Shown in pieces: positions 8,563 to 16,758 of a stretch of 64,000 nt of DNA. Origin of the DNA: Acidiferrimicrobium sp. IK (lineage in GTDB: Bacteria > Actinomycetota > Acidimicrobiia > Acidimicrobiales > Palsa-688); the NCBI RefSeq assembly GCF_025499425.1, contig NZ_JAIMCB010000012.1, positions 62,001 to 126,000 of the forward strand, read 5' to 3'. Position 1 is the stretch's first letter. The number at the start of each line of letters is the position of its first letter. Position numbers and translations under genes: made by a program. The notes below the pieces were generated by a model. It saw nothing but the letters and a program-made list of their open reading frames with translations. It had not been told where the DNA came from and did not search any database.

Positions 8563-10038
8563 TCACCCTCCTAACCCGCCGAGGTCGCGACGCAGCAGCT
8601 TCCCGGCGGCGTTCCTCGGCAGCGTCGACGTGAACACCCATTCGACTGGGACCTTGAACCCCGCCAGCTGCGTCCGGCAGTGCTCAGCCAGGTCGGCCGC
8701 GGCGGGGGCCTCGGCGCCGTCGCGTACTACGACGACGGCCCTGACGACCTGCCCCCACCGGCGGTCCGCCACACCGACGACGGCCGCTTCGCGCACGCCG
8801 GGATGCAGCTCGAGGACCCTCTCCACCTCGAGGGGGTAAATGTTCTCGCCACCCCGGATGATGGTGTCTCCCCGGCGGCCCTGGAGGAACAGATAGCCGT
8901 CCACCACTCGGGCCAGGTCGCCGGTACGCAGCCAACCATCAGGCCCGGGCTGGAAGATCTGCGGGCCGCTCACCGCCAGCTCGCCGACCCCGTCGTCGCT
9001 GACGGCGTCGAGGCGCCAGTCGAGGTTCGCCAGCGGCCGGCCTACCGAGCGGAGGATGCCCGGCTCGCCGGCCAGGGCCCGCACGTGGTCGGCGTGGTCG
9101 AGGATGCTGATCGGGCCACCCTCGGTCATCCCGTACGCCTGGCAGAACTCCGTGGCGCCCAGCGCGTCGAGGGCCGCCCGCAGCGTGTCGGGGTGGACGG
9201 GGGCCGTCCCGTAGTGCAAAGCCCGCAGGTCGACGGCGCCGAGGGCTCCGGCCTCCAGCAGCGCGTCGATCATGGTCGGGACCAAAAGCGCCGCCGACGG
9301 CTCCAGCTCCCGGACTTCTCGCCAGCGCTCGACGCTGAAGCGGGGGAAGGGGACCACGCCGGCGCCACAGGCCACCGCGACGAACAGCATGCCGATGCCG
9401 CCGGTGTGGTGGAAGCCACCGGTGCTGCAGTAGAGGTCACCGGGGGCCAGCCCCATACCCGTCTGGTAGGCGCGGGAACGGTGGAAGACGGCCGCGTCGC
9501 GCACGAAGACGGGCTTGGGTTGTCCCGTGGTCCCGGACGTGTGGAGGACCATGACCACGCTGTCGGGCGTCGTAGCGACGAAGTCTGGCTCGCGGGCGGC
9601 GACCCGGTCGACGACGACCAGTCGGGCACCGGCTGCCGCGGCGACATCGGTGGCGACTCTCTCGTTGGCCTCGTCGGCGACTAGGACCGCCGTCCCAAGG
9701 CCCCGGACCAGGGGTACCAGCTCTGAGGGTGTCAGGCGGGTGCCAAGCGGCGCCAGGGGACGACCCGAGAAGGCCGCCCCCAGCGTCAAGGCGATCGAGG
9801 TGGGGCTCGACGAAAGCAGCGCGGGGACCGCCACCCCGGCGTTCGACACTGACCGCAGGACCTCGGCGGCTCCGGCGGCCCGTCGGAGCAGCTCCGGGCC
9901 GCTCCAATCGCCGGCGAAGGACCGCACGGCGGTGCGGTCCTTCGACAGTTCTTCGAGCACCGACGCCATCCACGGGCCGCGGGAGGGACCTCCCGCGGCT
10001 TGGTCGGACACCCCGGCACGCCAAACCGTCGAGGCCAA
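8563..10038 (-). CDS. Acyl-CoA ligase (class I adenylate-forming, FadD-like)
   Basis: Activates a carboxylic acid to its CoA thioester via an acyl-adenylate. 491 residues from a TTG at 10036-10038, placed 5 nt after a GGAGG. Motifs in order: LHTSGTTGQPKPV (A3, phosphate binding), YGMTEGG (A5), LRTGDLARVVDGY (A7), GRRGDTIIRGGENIYP (A8) and PRNAAGKLLRRDL with the catalytic lysine. It sits between the MaoC hydratase pair and the VOC gene in one leftward operon, suggesting it activates the imported substrate. Confidence 0.92.
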   Translation of the reverse strand: MASTVWRAGVSDQAAGGPSRGPWMASVLEELSKDRTAVRSFAGDWSGPELLRRAAGAAEVLRSVSNAGVAVPALLSSSPTSIALTLGAAFSGRPLAPLGTRLTPSELVPLVRGLGTAVLVADEANERVATDVAAAAGARLVVVDRVAAREPDFVATTPDSVVMVLHTSGTTGQPKPVFVRDAAVFHRSRAYQTGMGLAPGDLYCSTGGFHHTGGIGMLFVAVACGAGVVPFPRFSVERWREVRELEPSAALLVPTMIDALLEAGALGAVDLRALHYGTAPVHPDTLRAALDALGATEFCQAYGMTEGGPISILDHADHVRALAGEPGILRSVGRPLANLDWRLDAVSDDGVGELAVSGPQIFQPGPDGWLRTGDLARVVDGYLFLQGRRGDTIIRGGENIYPLEVERVLELHPGVREAAVVGVADRRWGQVVRAVVVVRDGAEAPAAADLAEHCRTQLAGFKVPVEWVFTSTLPRNAAGKLLRRDLGGLGG

Positions 10039-10055
10039 CGGATCCTCCAACCCGG

Positions 10056-10475
10056 CTACGGGTTGATCCGGGCGGTGGCGGTGCCGGAGACGACCGGCTT
10101 GCCGTCCTGGTTGGTCGTGGACACGACGAGGTCGACGAGTGTCACGTCGCCGTCTTGGCGGACGGCCTCGACGGTCGCGGTGGCGCTCAGGGTGTCGCCG
10201 GGCCACACCTGGTTGACGAACCGGACGCCGAAGCGGGTCAGGCCGGTGGGGCCGAACCAGTCGGTGAGCAGCCGTCCGGTGGCACCCATGCTCAGCATCC
10301 CGTGAGCGAAGACGCTGGGGTAGCCGGCGACCTTGGTGGTGTAGACCTCGTCGGAGTGCAGCGGGTTGTAGTCACCGGAGGCCCCGGCGTACATCACGAT
10401 CTGGGTGCGGGTGAGGTCGTCGAACAAGACCATGGTGCGACTCTCGCCGACCCGGGGGATCTCTACCTTGGCCAC
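10056..10475 (-). CDS. MaoC-like enoyl-CoA hydratase subunit, catalytic
   Basis: 139-residue single hot-dog protein that probably adds water across a 2-enoyl-CoA. The hydratase-2 motif YAGASGDYNPLHSDE (about 30-44) supplies the Asp and His dyad. Its stop lies 17 bp from the ligase start; upstream comes the MaoC-N partner. Actinobacterial pairs of this kind form heteromeric hydratases in sterol side-chain breakdown (ChsH1/ChsH2) and in fatty-acid synthesis (HadAB). Confidence 0.9.
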   Translation of the reverse strand: MAKVEIPRVGESRTMVLFDDLTRTQIVMYAGASGDYNPLHSDEVYTTKVAGYPSVFAHGMLSMGATGRLLTDWFGPTGLTRFGVRFVNQVWPGDTLSATATVEAVRQDGDVTLVDLVVSTTNQDGKPVVSGTATARINP

Positions 10476-10477
10476 GA

Positions 10478-10960
10478 TCAGTCCTTGCTCTCGGCGGCGG
10501 GCTCGGTCTTGACCCCGACCATGGTGGCGGTTACGACCAGCTCGTCGCTCCCGGCGTCGCGGAACTCGGTGATGGTCTCACTGAAGTGGAGCGTGGCCCC
10601 TGAACGGCTCTGCTTGTCCCAGGTCCGCCCGGCGCGCTCCGTCGTCGTCAAGACCATGCCGACCCGGAGCGGCTGGTGATACTCAAAGACCTGCTCGGCG
10701 TGCAAGACGCCGCCCCCCTCGCGCTGCTCACCCGAGGGCTCCCGGCCGGACCCGAACCACGGCTGCCCCGGCTTCGGGCGAAGCGGGTTGTCGGGGTCGA
10801 ACTGGAACCCCGCCATGGCGAAGGTCGGAGGCGCGACCACGCCTCCGACCGCAGCGGCCTCGGGGCTCTCGGGATCAGCAAACGCCGGGTTGGGGTCACC
10901 GATCGCCCGAGCGAACATCATGGTGTGGGTCGCCTCTACAGGAAACCGTTCGATCGTCAA
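10478..10960 (-). CDS. MaoC-N (FAS1-like dehydratase) family partner subunit
   Basis: 160 residues from a TTG at 10958-10960, set 4 nt after GGAGG; the longer frame upstream has no better start. MFARAIGDPNPAFADPE is the degenerate hydratase motif of the PF13452-type N-terminal hot-dog, which usually binds the acyl-CoA while the partner provides catalysis. It overlaps functionally and positionally with the MaoC gene 2 bp downstream, so the two very likely make one enzyme. The ribosome-binding context closely matches that of the ligase gene. Confidence 0.85.
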   Translation of the reverse strand: MTIERFPVEATHTMMFARAIGDPNPAFADPESPEAAAVGGVVAPPTFAMAGFQFDPDNPLRPKPGQPWFGSGREPSGEQREGGGVLHAEQVFEYHQPLRVGMVLTTTERAGRTWDKQSRSGATLHFSETITEFRDAGSDELVVTATMVGVKTEPAAESKD

Positions 10961-11012
10961 GGATCCTCCTTCGGTGCGGGAAACGACGGGCAGCTGCCGC
11001 GGGCGGCGGCCA

Positions 11013-11711
11013 TCACGACCGCCCCTCGAGCGCCGCTGCTGGGCGGCCTCCTCGGGGCGCGGGTCTCTGCCGGTATCGGGGTGGCTTCTCGACCTCGCGC
11101 AAGAGCCGTACGGCGATGCGCTCCACCGCGGGCTGGTCGATGTCGCGGCCGTAGAGCTGCGAGTACGCCCACACCCGCTCGAGCATCCCGACGACGAGCA
11201 GGCCGGATTCCACCGGCGCCTCCGCAGCCGCGCCGTGGAGCCTCGCCAGCGCGACACCAAGGCGGCGGCACATCTCGAGGTGACCGCGCTGGCCGGCCCG
11301 CCGTATCGCGCTGTCTTGCTGCGCGGCCTGCGTCCATGCGAAGGCGAAGCTGCCGTGCTCCTCCAGGTGGCCGAAGTACGCCGAGACCCAACCGGCGATG
11401 GCCGCGACGTCACCGTCGGGTCCCAGGTCACCGAGGCGCCCGACGATGATCATGGCCGACGCGAGGCTCTCGGCGCCGAGGGCGAGAAGGGCAGCCCGCT
11501 TCGACGGGAAGTAGGTGTAGAACGAGGCTCGGGCCACACCTGCGGTCTTGGTGATCTCGTCGACGGTGGTCCCGGCGTACCCGCTCACCAAGAAGACCTG
11601 CCGGGTGGCCTGAAGGATGGCGGCGCTGGTCCGCGCGCCGCGAGGGCCAGGAGCGTGGCCCGCGTCACGCGGCAGCGTCGCGGGAGGCGGAGCTCCCCTG
11701 GCGGCCGTCAC
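11013..11711 (-). CDS. TetR-family transcriptional regulator
   Basis: 232-residue repressor-type regulator. The N-terminal helix-turn-helix domain (about 28-75) contains TTVDEITKTAGVARASFYTYFPSK, diagnostic of TetR; the C-terminal part is the variable ligand-binding helical domain. The GTG overlaps the LivF stop by four bases, so it is translated with the importer. It is the only one-component regulator in the block and the best candidate to bind the repeated TGAC-N6-GTCA palindromes; two lie at the head of its own operon, implying autoregulation. The inducer would be a pathway acyl-CoA, by analogy with KstR-type proteins. Confidence 0.92.
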   Translation of the reverse strand: MTAARGAPPPATLPRDAGHAPGPRGARTSAAILQATRQVFLVSGYAGTTVDEITKTAGVARASFYTYFPSKRAALLALGAESLASAMIIVGRLGDLGPDGDVAAIAGWVSAYFGHLEEHGSFAFAWTQAAQQDSAIRRAGQRGHLEMCRRLGVALARLHGAAAEAPVESGLLVVGMLERVWAYSQLYGRDIDQPAVERIAVRLLREVEKPPRYRQRPAPRGGRPAAALEGRS

Positions 11712-12433
11712 CGCGACCTGGTCGAGCTGACCTCACCGAGGTACGCCGACTCCAGCCGGCCCGGGTCGGCGGCCAGGTCGGCGGCCGACCCGCGCAGGAC
11801 CGGGTGACCGTGCACCAAGACCATCACCTGGTCCGCGACCTCGAGCGCAAGGTGGATGTGCTGCTCGACGAGGACCACCACAGCCCCAGTGCGGTCCGCG
11901 ACGCTGCGGACGACGGGCAGGAGGTTCTCGACGATGAGCGGCGCCAGGCCCATGCTCATCTCGTCGATGAGGAGCACCTTCGGCTTCTGCACGATCGCAC
12001 GGGCCATGGCGAGCTGCTGCTGCTCGCCGCCCGACAGCGAGCCGGCTTTGTTGTTCCACCGGGTGGCGAGCGCCGGGAACATCTCGCGGATCTCGTCGTC
12101 GAACGCCGCACCTTTGCGGGCGGCCGCCGCCACGTTCTCGCGAACCGTCAACCCGGTGAACAGCGCCCGGTCGTCGGGGACCAATACGACGCCTGCGGCG
12201 CTGGCTGCTGCCGGCTTGCCGCTCGGCAGCGGCTCACCCGACACCGAGACCTCCCCGCCGTGGCGGGACAGGAGCCCGGCCAGGGTGAGCATGAGGGTCG
12301 TCTTCCCGGCGCCGTTGGGACCGAGCATGGCCACGACGGTGCCGGCGTCGGCCACCAGGTCGATGTCTTGTACCACGGTCAGCTTGCCGTACCCCCCGGC
12401 GACGCCCTGGCACGACAACAGCGGTGCCATCAC
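11708..12433 (-). CDS. livF: ABC transporter ATP-binding protein, LivF type
   Basis: 241-residue ATPase of a branched-chain-amino-acid-type (HAAT) importer. Walker A GPNGAGKT is at 38-45, the signature is LSGGEQQQLAMARA and Walker B is VLLIDEMSMGLAP, the last strongly LivF-like. It overlaps both neighbours by four bases: the permease/ATPase fusion upstream and the TetR gene downstream. It would pair with the LivG domain of the upstream fusion. The cargo is unlikely to be an amino acid given the catabolic context, but that is inference. Confidence 0.92.
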   Translation of the reverse strand: MMAPLLSCQGVAGGYGKLTVVQDIDLVADAGTVVAMLGPNGAGKTTLMLTLAGLLSRHGGEVSVSGEPLPSGKPAAASAAGVVLVPDDRALFTGLTVRENVAAAARKGAAFDDEIREMFPALATRWNNKAGSLSGGEQQQLAMARAIVQKPKVLLIDEMSMGLAPLIVENLLPVVRSVADRTGAVVVLVEQHIHLALEVADQVMVLVHGHPVLRGSAADLAADPGRLESAYLGEVSSTRSR

Positions 12434-15240
12434 TCGCCTCCCGCAGCGGGCGGCGAGGGGATCTCGGCGGCCACCCTTGCCGTCGAGGTCGCGTTGACCG
12501 CGGGCTCGGCGAGGTGGGCGTGGGTGCTGCCGAGGTAGGCGGATGCCACCACCGGGTCGGCGCGGATGACGTCGGGTGGCCCGGCGGCGATGACCTCACC
12601 GAAGTTGAGCACCCGGATCTCGTCGCAGAGCCCGAGCACCAGCCCCATGTCGTGGTCCACCATGACGATGGTCACGCCGCCGTCCCGGACCGCCCGGAGT
12701 CGCTCGCCGAGCCAGAGGCTCTCGGTCGAGTCCAGACCGGCCGCGGGCTCGTCTAGCAGCAACACCTTCGGCTTGCCGAGCAGCGCTCGAGCGATCGAGA
12801 CCATCTGGCGTTGGCCCTGCGACAGCTCTCCCACCGCTCGGTCGGCCAGGGACCGGATGCCGAGCAGGTCCAGCGTGTCGGTGATTTCTGTCGTCGCGTC
12901 CCGCTTGCCACCCCGAGAGCTGACCCCGACGTTCTCGCCGACGGTCAGGTCGTCCCAGAGTTCCATGGCCTGGAAGGTGCGACCGAGCCCGGCACGGGCC
13001 CGCTGATCGGGGCGCATGCCGTCGAGAGGAGCACCGACGAGCGACACCGACCCCGTGCATGGCGCGAAGCCGCTCAGGGCGTCGATCAGGGTCGTCTTGC
13101 CGGCGCCGTTGGGCCCGATCAGCCCGACGATGAGCCCCTCGGCCACCTCGAAAGAGACGCTGTCCACCGCGACAACAGCCCCGTAGCGGACCCCTATCTC
13201 CTCGACGGTGAGCACCGGCTGGGCTCCGGCGGGGGCCGGCCGCCGGCCGGGCCCGGCGGAGGGCGTCCCCGCGGCAGGAGCCAGGTCGGCGGCCGCGACG
13301 TCCGCGGGCTGTCTCCTGGCCCGCAGCGCCGCGAGCTTCAGGTGGAACGGACCGACGATGCCCTCAGGGTTGAAGATGACGGTGAGGATCAGCCCGATCC
13401 CGGACAGCGCGTCGTACCACCCGCCGAGGTGGAGGCCCTTTTGCAGGAACTCGTAGATGAGGCCGCCCGAAGCCATCACCCCGGCCAGGACGCCGCCCGA
13501 CACCGAGGTCACTCCCGCCAGGTAGGCGGTGGCGAAAAGCCCGAGCCCGAGGATGGCGTCGAACTGCTCGTAGGTGACGTTGGTTTGCTGGTAGGCCAGC
13601 AGCGCGCCTCCGATGCCGGCGACGAACCCGGCGATCGCGAACGCCGCCAGCTTGGTGCGCACGACGTTGACGCCGGCCGCCGCCGCCGACCGTTCGTTGG
13701 CCCGAACGGCGAGCATCGCCGCGCCGAGCCGGCTGGTCCGCAGCTTCGCGACCCCGATCCCGACCAGCGCCAAGACGATGATCACCATGAAGCAGAACGC
13801 CAGGCGCGGGTAGGCACCGCCTGCGCCGACCCGGAGGTTGAGCCCGAAGAGCGACGGCCCCTTGATGTTCTTGCCTCCGGAGGGGACGAACTTGCTGTCC
13901 TGGAACCAGAACGCCTCTACGGCCACAGCCAGCGCCAGGGTCACCACGGCCAGCGGGAGACCTCGGACGCGCGCCGCGGGCAAGCCGACCAGGAGACCGA
14001 CCGCCATCGACCCGAGCGCCGCCACGATCGGCGCGATCGGGAACGGGATGCCCCACGACTCGGTGACGGGGCTCAGCAGGAACCCTGCGCAGCCGGCCAG
14101 CACCAGCTGGGCCAGCGACACCTGCCCAGCGAAACCGGTGACGACCACCTGCGACAGCGCGATGATCCCGAAGGCGAAGCTCGCCACGAGCGCAGCCCGC
14201 CACTGGCCGTGGAGGACCACCAGGGCCACCCCCCCGGCGATCAGGCCGGCGGCGGTCGGGAGGGCCAACCCGCGGGGCCTGGGGGCCCGGCCCAGCGTGC
14301 CGCGGATCAGCTCGCCTCGCAGCGGAAGGTTGGGGGCTCGCCAAACCAGGACGATGAGGATGAGGACCAGGGGGATCAGCTGCGGCAACCCGGACTCCGG
14401 CAGCCAGCTGTAATGGCTGTTGAGGTACGCGGTGTCCGACTGCAGCATCCCGATGACGAGGCCTCCGACGACGGCCACCACGATTCCCTGGAACCGCCCG
14501 AGGATCGCGGCGGCGAGAGCCGGCACGATGAACAGGCTGTACGCGGACGGCACCAACGGCACGATCGGGGCGATCAAGATGCCCGCGACGGCGGCGACCA
14601 TCGCCGAGATCATCCAGTTGACCGCGGCTATCCGATCGGGGGAGATGCCGCTGACGAACGCGCCTTTCTCCGTCTCCGCGGCGGCTCGGGTGTGGAGGCC
14701 GAAGCGGGTGAAGCGGTAGCCGGCCGCGATGAGCGCGGCGAGGGCGACGACGGTCAGGGCGAAGTACACCCGGTCGGCCGACACGTGAACCTTGCCGAGC
14801 GTCCAGGTGCTCGAGGGGAAGATTGCGTTGACGTTGACCGGGTTGTCGCCGACCCGCTGCTGCATGAGCCCGGTGATGAGCACCGTCACGCCGAGCGAGG
14901 CGACCGCCCGGGCTACTGCCGGTGCATTCCGGATCGGCCGGAACACGACCAGGTACATGACCAAGCCGAGCAGCGCCGTGATCACCAAGGTGAGCAGGGC
15001 GGCGGGAGCGAAGCCGAGCTTGTTCGCCAGGTGGACTGTGACTGGCAGGCCCGGTATCGGGTCGAGCAGCTTCCCTTCGCGCAGGAACCCGTAGGTATAG
15101 GCCGCGAAGAGGGCGATCGAACCGGTGGCAAAGTTGATCACGCCCGAACTGCGGAACGTGACGACCAGGGCCAGGGCCAACGACGCGTACACCGCGCCGT
15201 TGGCCAGGCCCAGAAGCAGGAAGACCAGATGGGTAGTCAT
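12430..15240 (-). CDS. LivH-LivM-LivG fusion: ABC importer permease, permease and ATPase in one chain
   Basis: 936-residue protein made of three normally separate HAAT importer parts. Residues about 1-300 are a LivH-type permease (starts LGLANGAVYASLALALVVTF), about 325-640 a LivM-type permease (GFAGQVSLAQLVLAGCAGFL, VRANERSAAAAGVNV), and about 680-936 a LivG-type ATPase with Walker A GPNGAGKT (709-716), a variant signature LSQGQ (806-810) and Walker B VLLLDEP (826-832). A Pro/Ala-rich linker of about 40 residues joins LivM to LivG. It follows the binding protein by 53 bp and overlaps livF by four bases. Confidence 0.9.
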   Translation of the reverse strand: MTTHLVFLLLGLANGAVYASLALALVVTFRSSGVINFATGSIALFAAYTYGFLREGKLLDPIPGLPVTVHLANKLGFAPAALLTLVITALLGLVMYLVVFRPIRNAPAVARAVASLGVTVLITGLMQQRVGDNPVNVNAIFPSSTWTLGKVHVSADRVYFALTVVALAALIAAGYRFTRFGLHTRAAAETEKGAFVSGISPDRIAAVNWMISAMVAAVAGILIAPIVPLVPSAYSLFIVPALAAAILGRFQGIVVAVVGGLVIGMLQSDTAYLNSHYSWLPESGLPQLIPLVLILIVLVWRAPNLPLRGELIRGTLGRAPRPRGLALPTAAGLIAGGVALVVLHGQWRAALVASFAFGIIALSQVVVTGFAGQVSLAQLVLAGCAGFLLSPVTESWGIPFPIAPIVAALGSMAVGLLVGLPAARVRGLPLAVVTLALAVAVEAFWFQDSKFVPSGGKNIKGPSLFGLNLRVGAGGAYPRLAFCFMVIIVLALVGIGVAKLRTSRLGAAMLAVRANERSAAAAGVNVVRTKLAAFAIAGFVAGIGGALLAYQQTNVTYEQFDAILGLGLFATAYLAGVTSVSGGVLAGVMASGGLIYEFLQKGLHLGGWYDALSGIGLILTVIFNPEGIVGPFHLKLAALRARRQPADVAAADLAPAAGTPSAGPGRRPAPAGAQPVLTVEEIGVRYGAVVAVDSVSFEVAEGLIVGLIGPNGAGKTTLIDALSGFAPCTGSVSLVGAPLDGMRPDQRARAGLGRTFQAMELWDDLTVGENVGVSSRGGKRDATTEITDTLDLLGIRSLADRAVGELSQGQRQMVSIARALLGKPKVLLLDEPAAGLDSTESLWLGERLRAVRDGGVTIVMVDHDMGLVLGLCDEIRVLNFGEVIAAGPPDVIRADPVVASAYLGSTHAHLAEPAVNATSTARVAAEIPSPPAAGGE

Positions 15241-15293
15241 CGTTCAACCAGCGTCATGGCAGTCTCCCGGTCTTCCTTGAAGCGCGGTTGGGG

Positions 15294-16607
15294 CTACAGC
15301 TTGGTGATGGCCGAGGTGTCGAGGTTGGTGAAGCTCCCCACCGGGTTGCCTTGGGTGTCGAGCTTCGCCGAGAGAGCGCCGGACGAACAGACGTCTGGAG
15401 CGATGGCCAGCTGCTTGCCGTTGCACTGGAACGTGCCGCCCGCCCCGAAGGGCATCGTCGCGGGGGCCATGCCGGTGATGGCGGCCTCGATGCTCGCCGG
15501 GGTCGGTGTCCCGCTCAGGGATTTGGTGGCCCGGGCGAAGCCGAGCACCACCGCGAAGCCGCCCTGGGTCACGCCGTTGGCGAAGGGCGGGGTGCCGTTG
15601 GCGTACTTGGACATGGCCGCCTCGTAGATCTTCACGTCGGGGTCCGACGGCAAGGTGCTGGCGACGGTCGTCTCGTACACGCCGGCGTAGCCACCCGGGA
15701 TCCCCTTGTAGGAGCCGGCGTCCTGGCACTGGGCGATGATCGAGATCGTCCCCGAGTAGTTGAGCGTCTTCATCGCCTTGAGGGCGCTGGTGCAGAAGCT
15801 GACGTCGCCCAGCACCTCGATGAAGTTGGTGCCCTTGCTTATCTCGGCCTGCACCTGCGGGGTCATGTCCGCCGTGCCGGGAGCGATGGGCACCACGTCG
15901 ATCGGCAGGCCCGCGTTCTTGAAGAAGAGCGGGTCGAGCTGCTTGGCCGGACCGGTCACGGCCGGCACGTCGATACCGAAGATGGCAGCCTGCTTGGCCC
16001 CCAGCTGCTTGGCCAACGCGGCCGGCGCGGCGAAGCTCGACGCCACCCCGTTGCTCAGGACATACGACAGCTTGCCGGTCAGCTGCGCGGCCACCGCCGT
16101 CTGGTAGGTCATCATCGGGACGTTGCCGGCGACGAGCGCCGAGTAAATGCCGCCGTCCTGGCCGCTCGTGTTGTTGAGGACGATCGGGACCTTGGCGGTG
16201 ATCATCTGGTTGGCGCAGTTGGTGGCGCCCGACGGGGTGTCCTGGTCGTTGCACACGTCGAGCTTCAAGACGTCGTGCCCGGCGCCGACGCCGCCCAGGT
16301 ACCCGTTGATGTAGCTCACCGCAGCCTGAGCGGCTGGGATCTCCGACAGGTTGTTGATACTGCCGTTCTGGCCGTCGGTGATGTAGCCGACTGTCAGGGT
16401 CGGGCCGGTGGCCGCGTCGGGCGTGCCGAGCGCACTCGCAGCGGACGCTCCCGACGCGGTCGTGGCGGTGGTCCCGCTGGAGCCTGGGGTGGAGCTGCTG
16501 CTACTGCCGCAGGCACTGACCAAAAGGGCCATGCTGGCGGCTGCTCCAACGACCACCTTCCGTCCGCTCATACCCCTTGTCGGATGCCCTTGGTGGACGT
16601 TGACCAT
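15294..16607 (-). CDS. ABC importer substrate-binding lipoprotein (Leu/Ile/Val-binding family)
   Basis: 437 residues from an ATG at 16605-16607, 8 nt after GGGGAGG; an alternative ATG at 16571 has a poorer site. The signal peptide ends in the lipobox LLVSAC, followed by a Ser/Thr-rich spacer, so it is anchored as a lipoprotein. The remainder is a type-I periplasmic-binding fold (TLTVGYITDGQNGS near the start, IIAQCQDAGSYKG later). It is first gene of the importer-TetR-MaoC-ligase-VOC operon, with two operator-like palindromes upstream. Confidence 0.9.
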   Translation of the reverse strand: MVNVHQGHPTRGMSGRKVVVGAAASMALLVSACGSSSSSTPGSSGTTATTASGASAASALGTPDAATGPTLTVGYITDGQNGSINNLSEIPAAQAAVSYINGYLGGVGAGHDVLKLDVCNDQDTPSGATNCANQMITAKVPIVLNNTSGQDGGIYSALVAGNVPMMTYQTAVAAQLTGKLSYVLSNGVASSFAAPAALAKQLGAKQAAIFGIDVPAVTGPAKQLDPLFFKNAGLPIDVVPIAPGTADMTPQVQAEISKGTNFIEVLGDVSFCTSALKAMKTLNYSGTISIIAQCQDAGSYKGIPGGYAGVYETTVASTLPSDPDVKIYEAAMSKYANGTPPFANGVTQGGFAVVLGFARATKSLSGTPTPASIEAAITGMAPATMPFGAGGTFQCNGKQLAIAPDVCSSGALSAKLDTQGNPVGSFTNLDTSAITKL

Positions 16608-16683
16608 TGGTGCTGCCTCCCCGGTATAGCGGCCTTGGTCCCCCCTTGGAACAGGCCTCTGCCAGAACGGTAGCACCCGCATC

Positions 16684-16697
16684 TGACACTTGCGTCG
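16684..16697. promoter_or_regulatory. Operator-like palindrome TGAC-N6-GTCG (distal to importer operon)
   Basis: TGAC ACTTGC GTCG, one mismatch from the exact motif. Together with the exact copy at 16714-16727 it forms a pair exactly 30 bp apart, about three helical turns, upstream of the importer operon. Tandem operators of this kind suit two TetR dimers on one DNA face. Confidence 0.5.
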
Positions 16698-16713
16698 AGT
16701 TGATGGAAGTTTC

Positions 16714-16727
16714 TGACACATCCGTCA
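16714..16727. promoter_or_regulatory. Operator-like palindrome TGAC-N6-GTCA upstream of importer operon
   Basis: TGAC ACATCC GTCA, an exact motif copy extended to CTGAC/GTCAG arms. It lies between the amidohydrolase stop and the binding-protein gene, 107 bp upstream of the latter's start. Confidence 0.6.
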
Positions 16728-16758
16728 GATGAGCGCCGTGGCTACAGCGAGCGGAAGG

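Noticed and set aside
12811..15627. A 938-codon open frame on the plus strand opposite the LivHMG gene
   Set aside because: It is composed mostly of Asp, Gly, Arg and His in repetitive patterns and has no domain; it is the antisense shadow of a GC-rich gene.
16571..16607. Later ATG (16571) as start of the importer binding protein
   Set aside because: It would still give a lipoprotein signal, but the ATG at 16607 has the better-spaced GGGGAGG.
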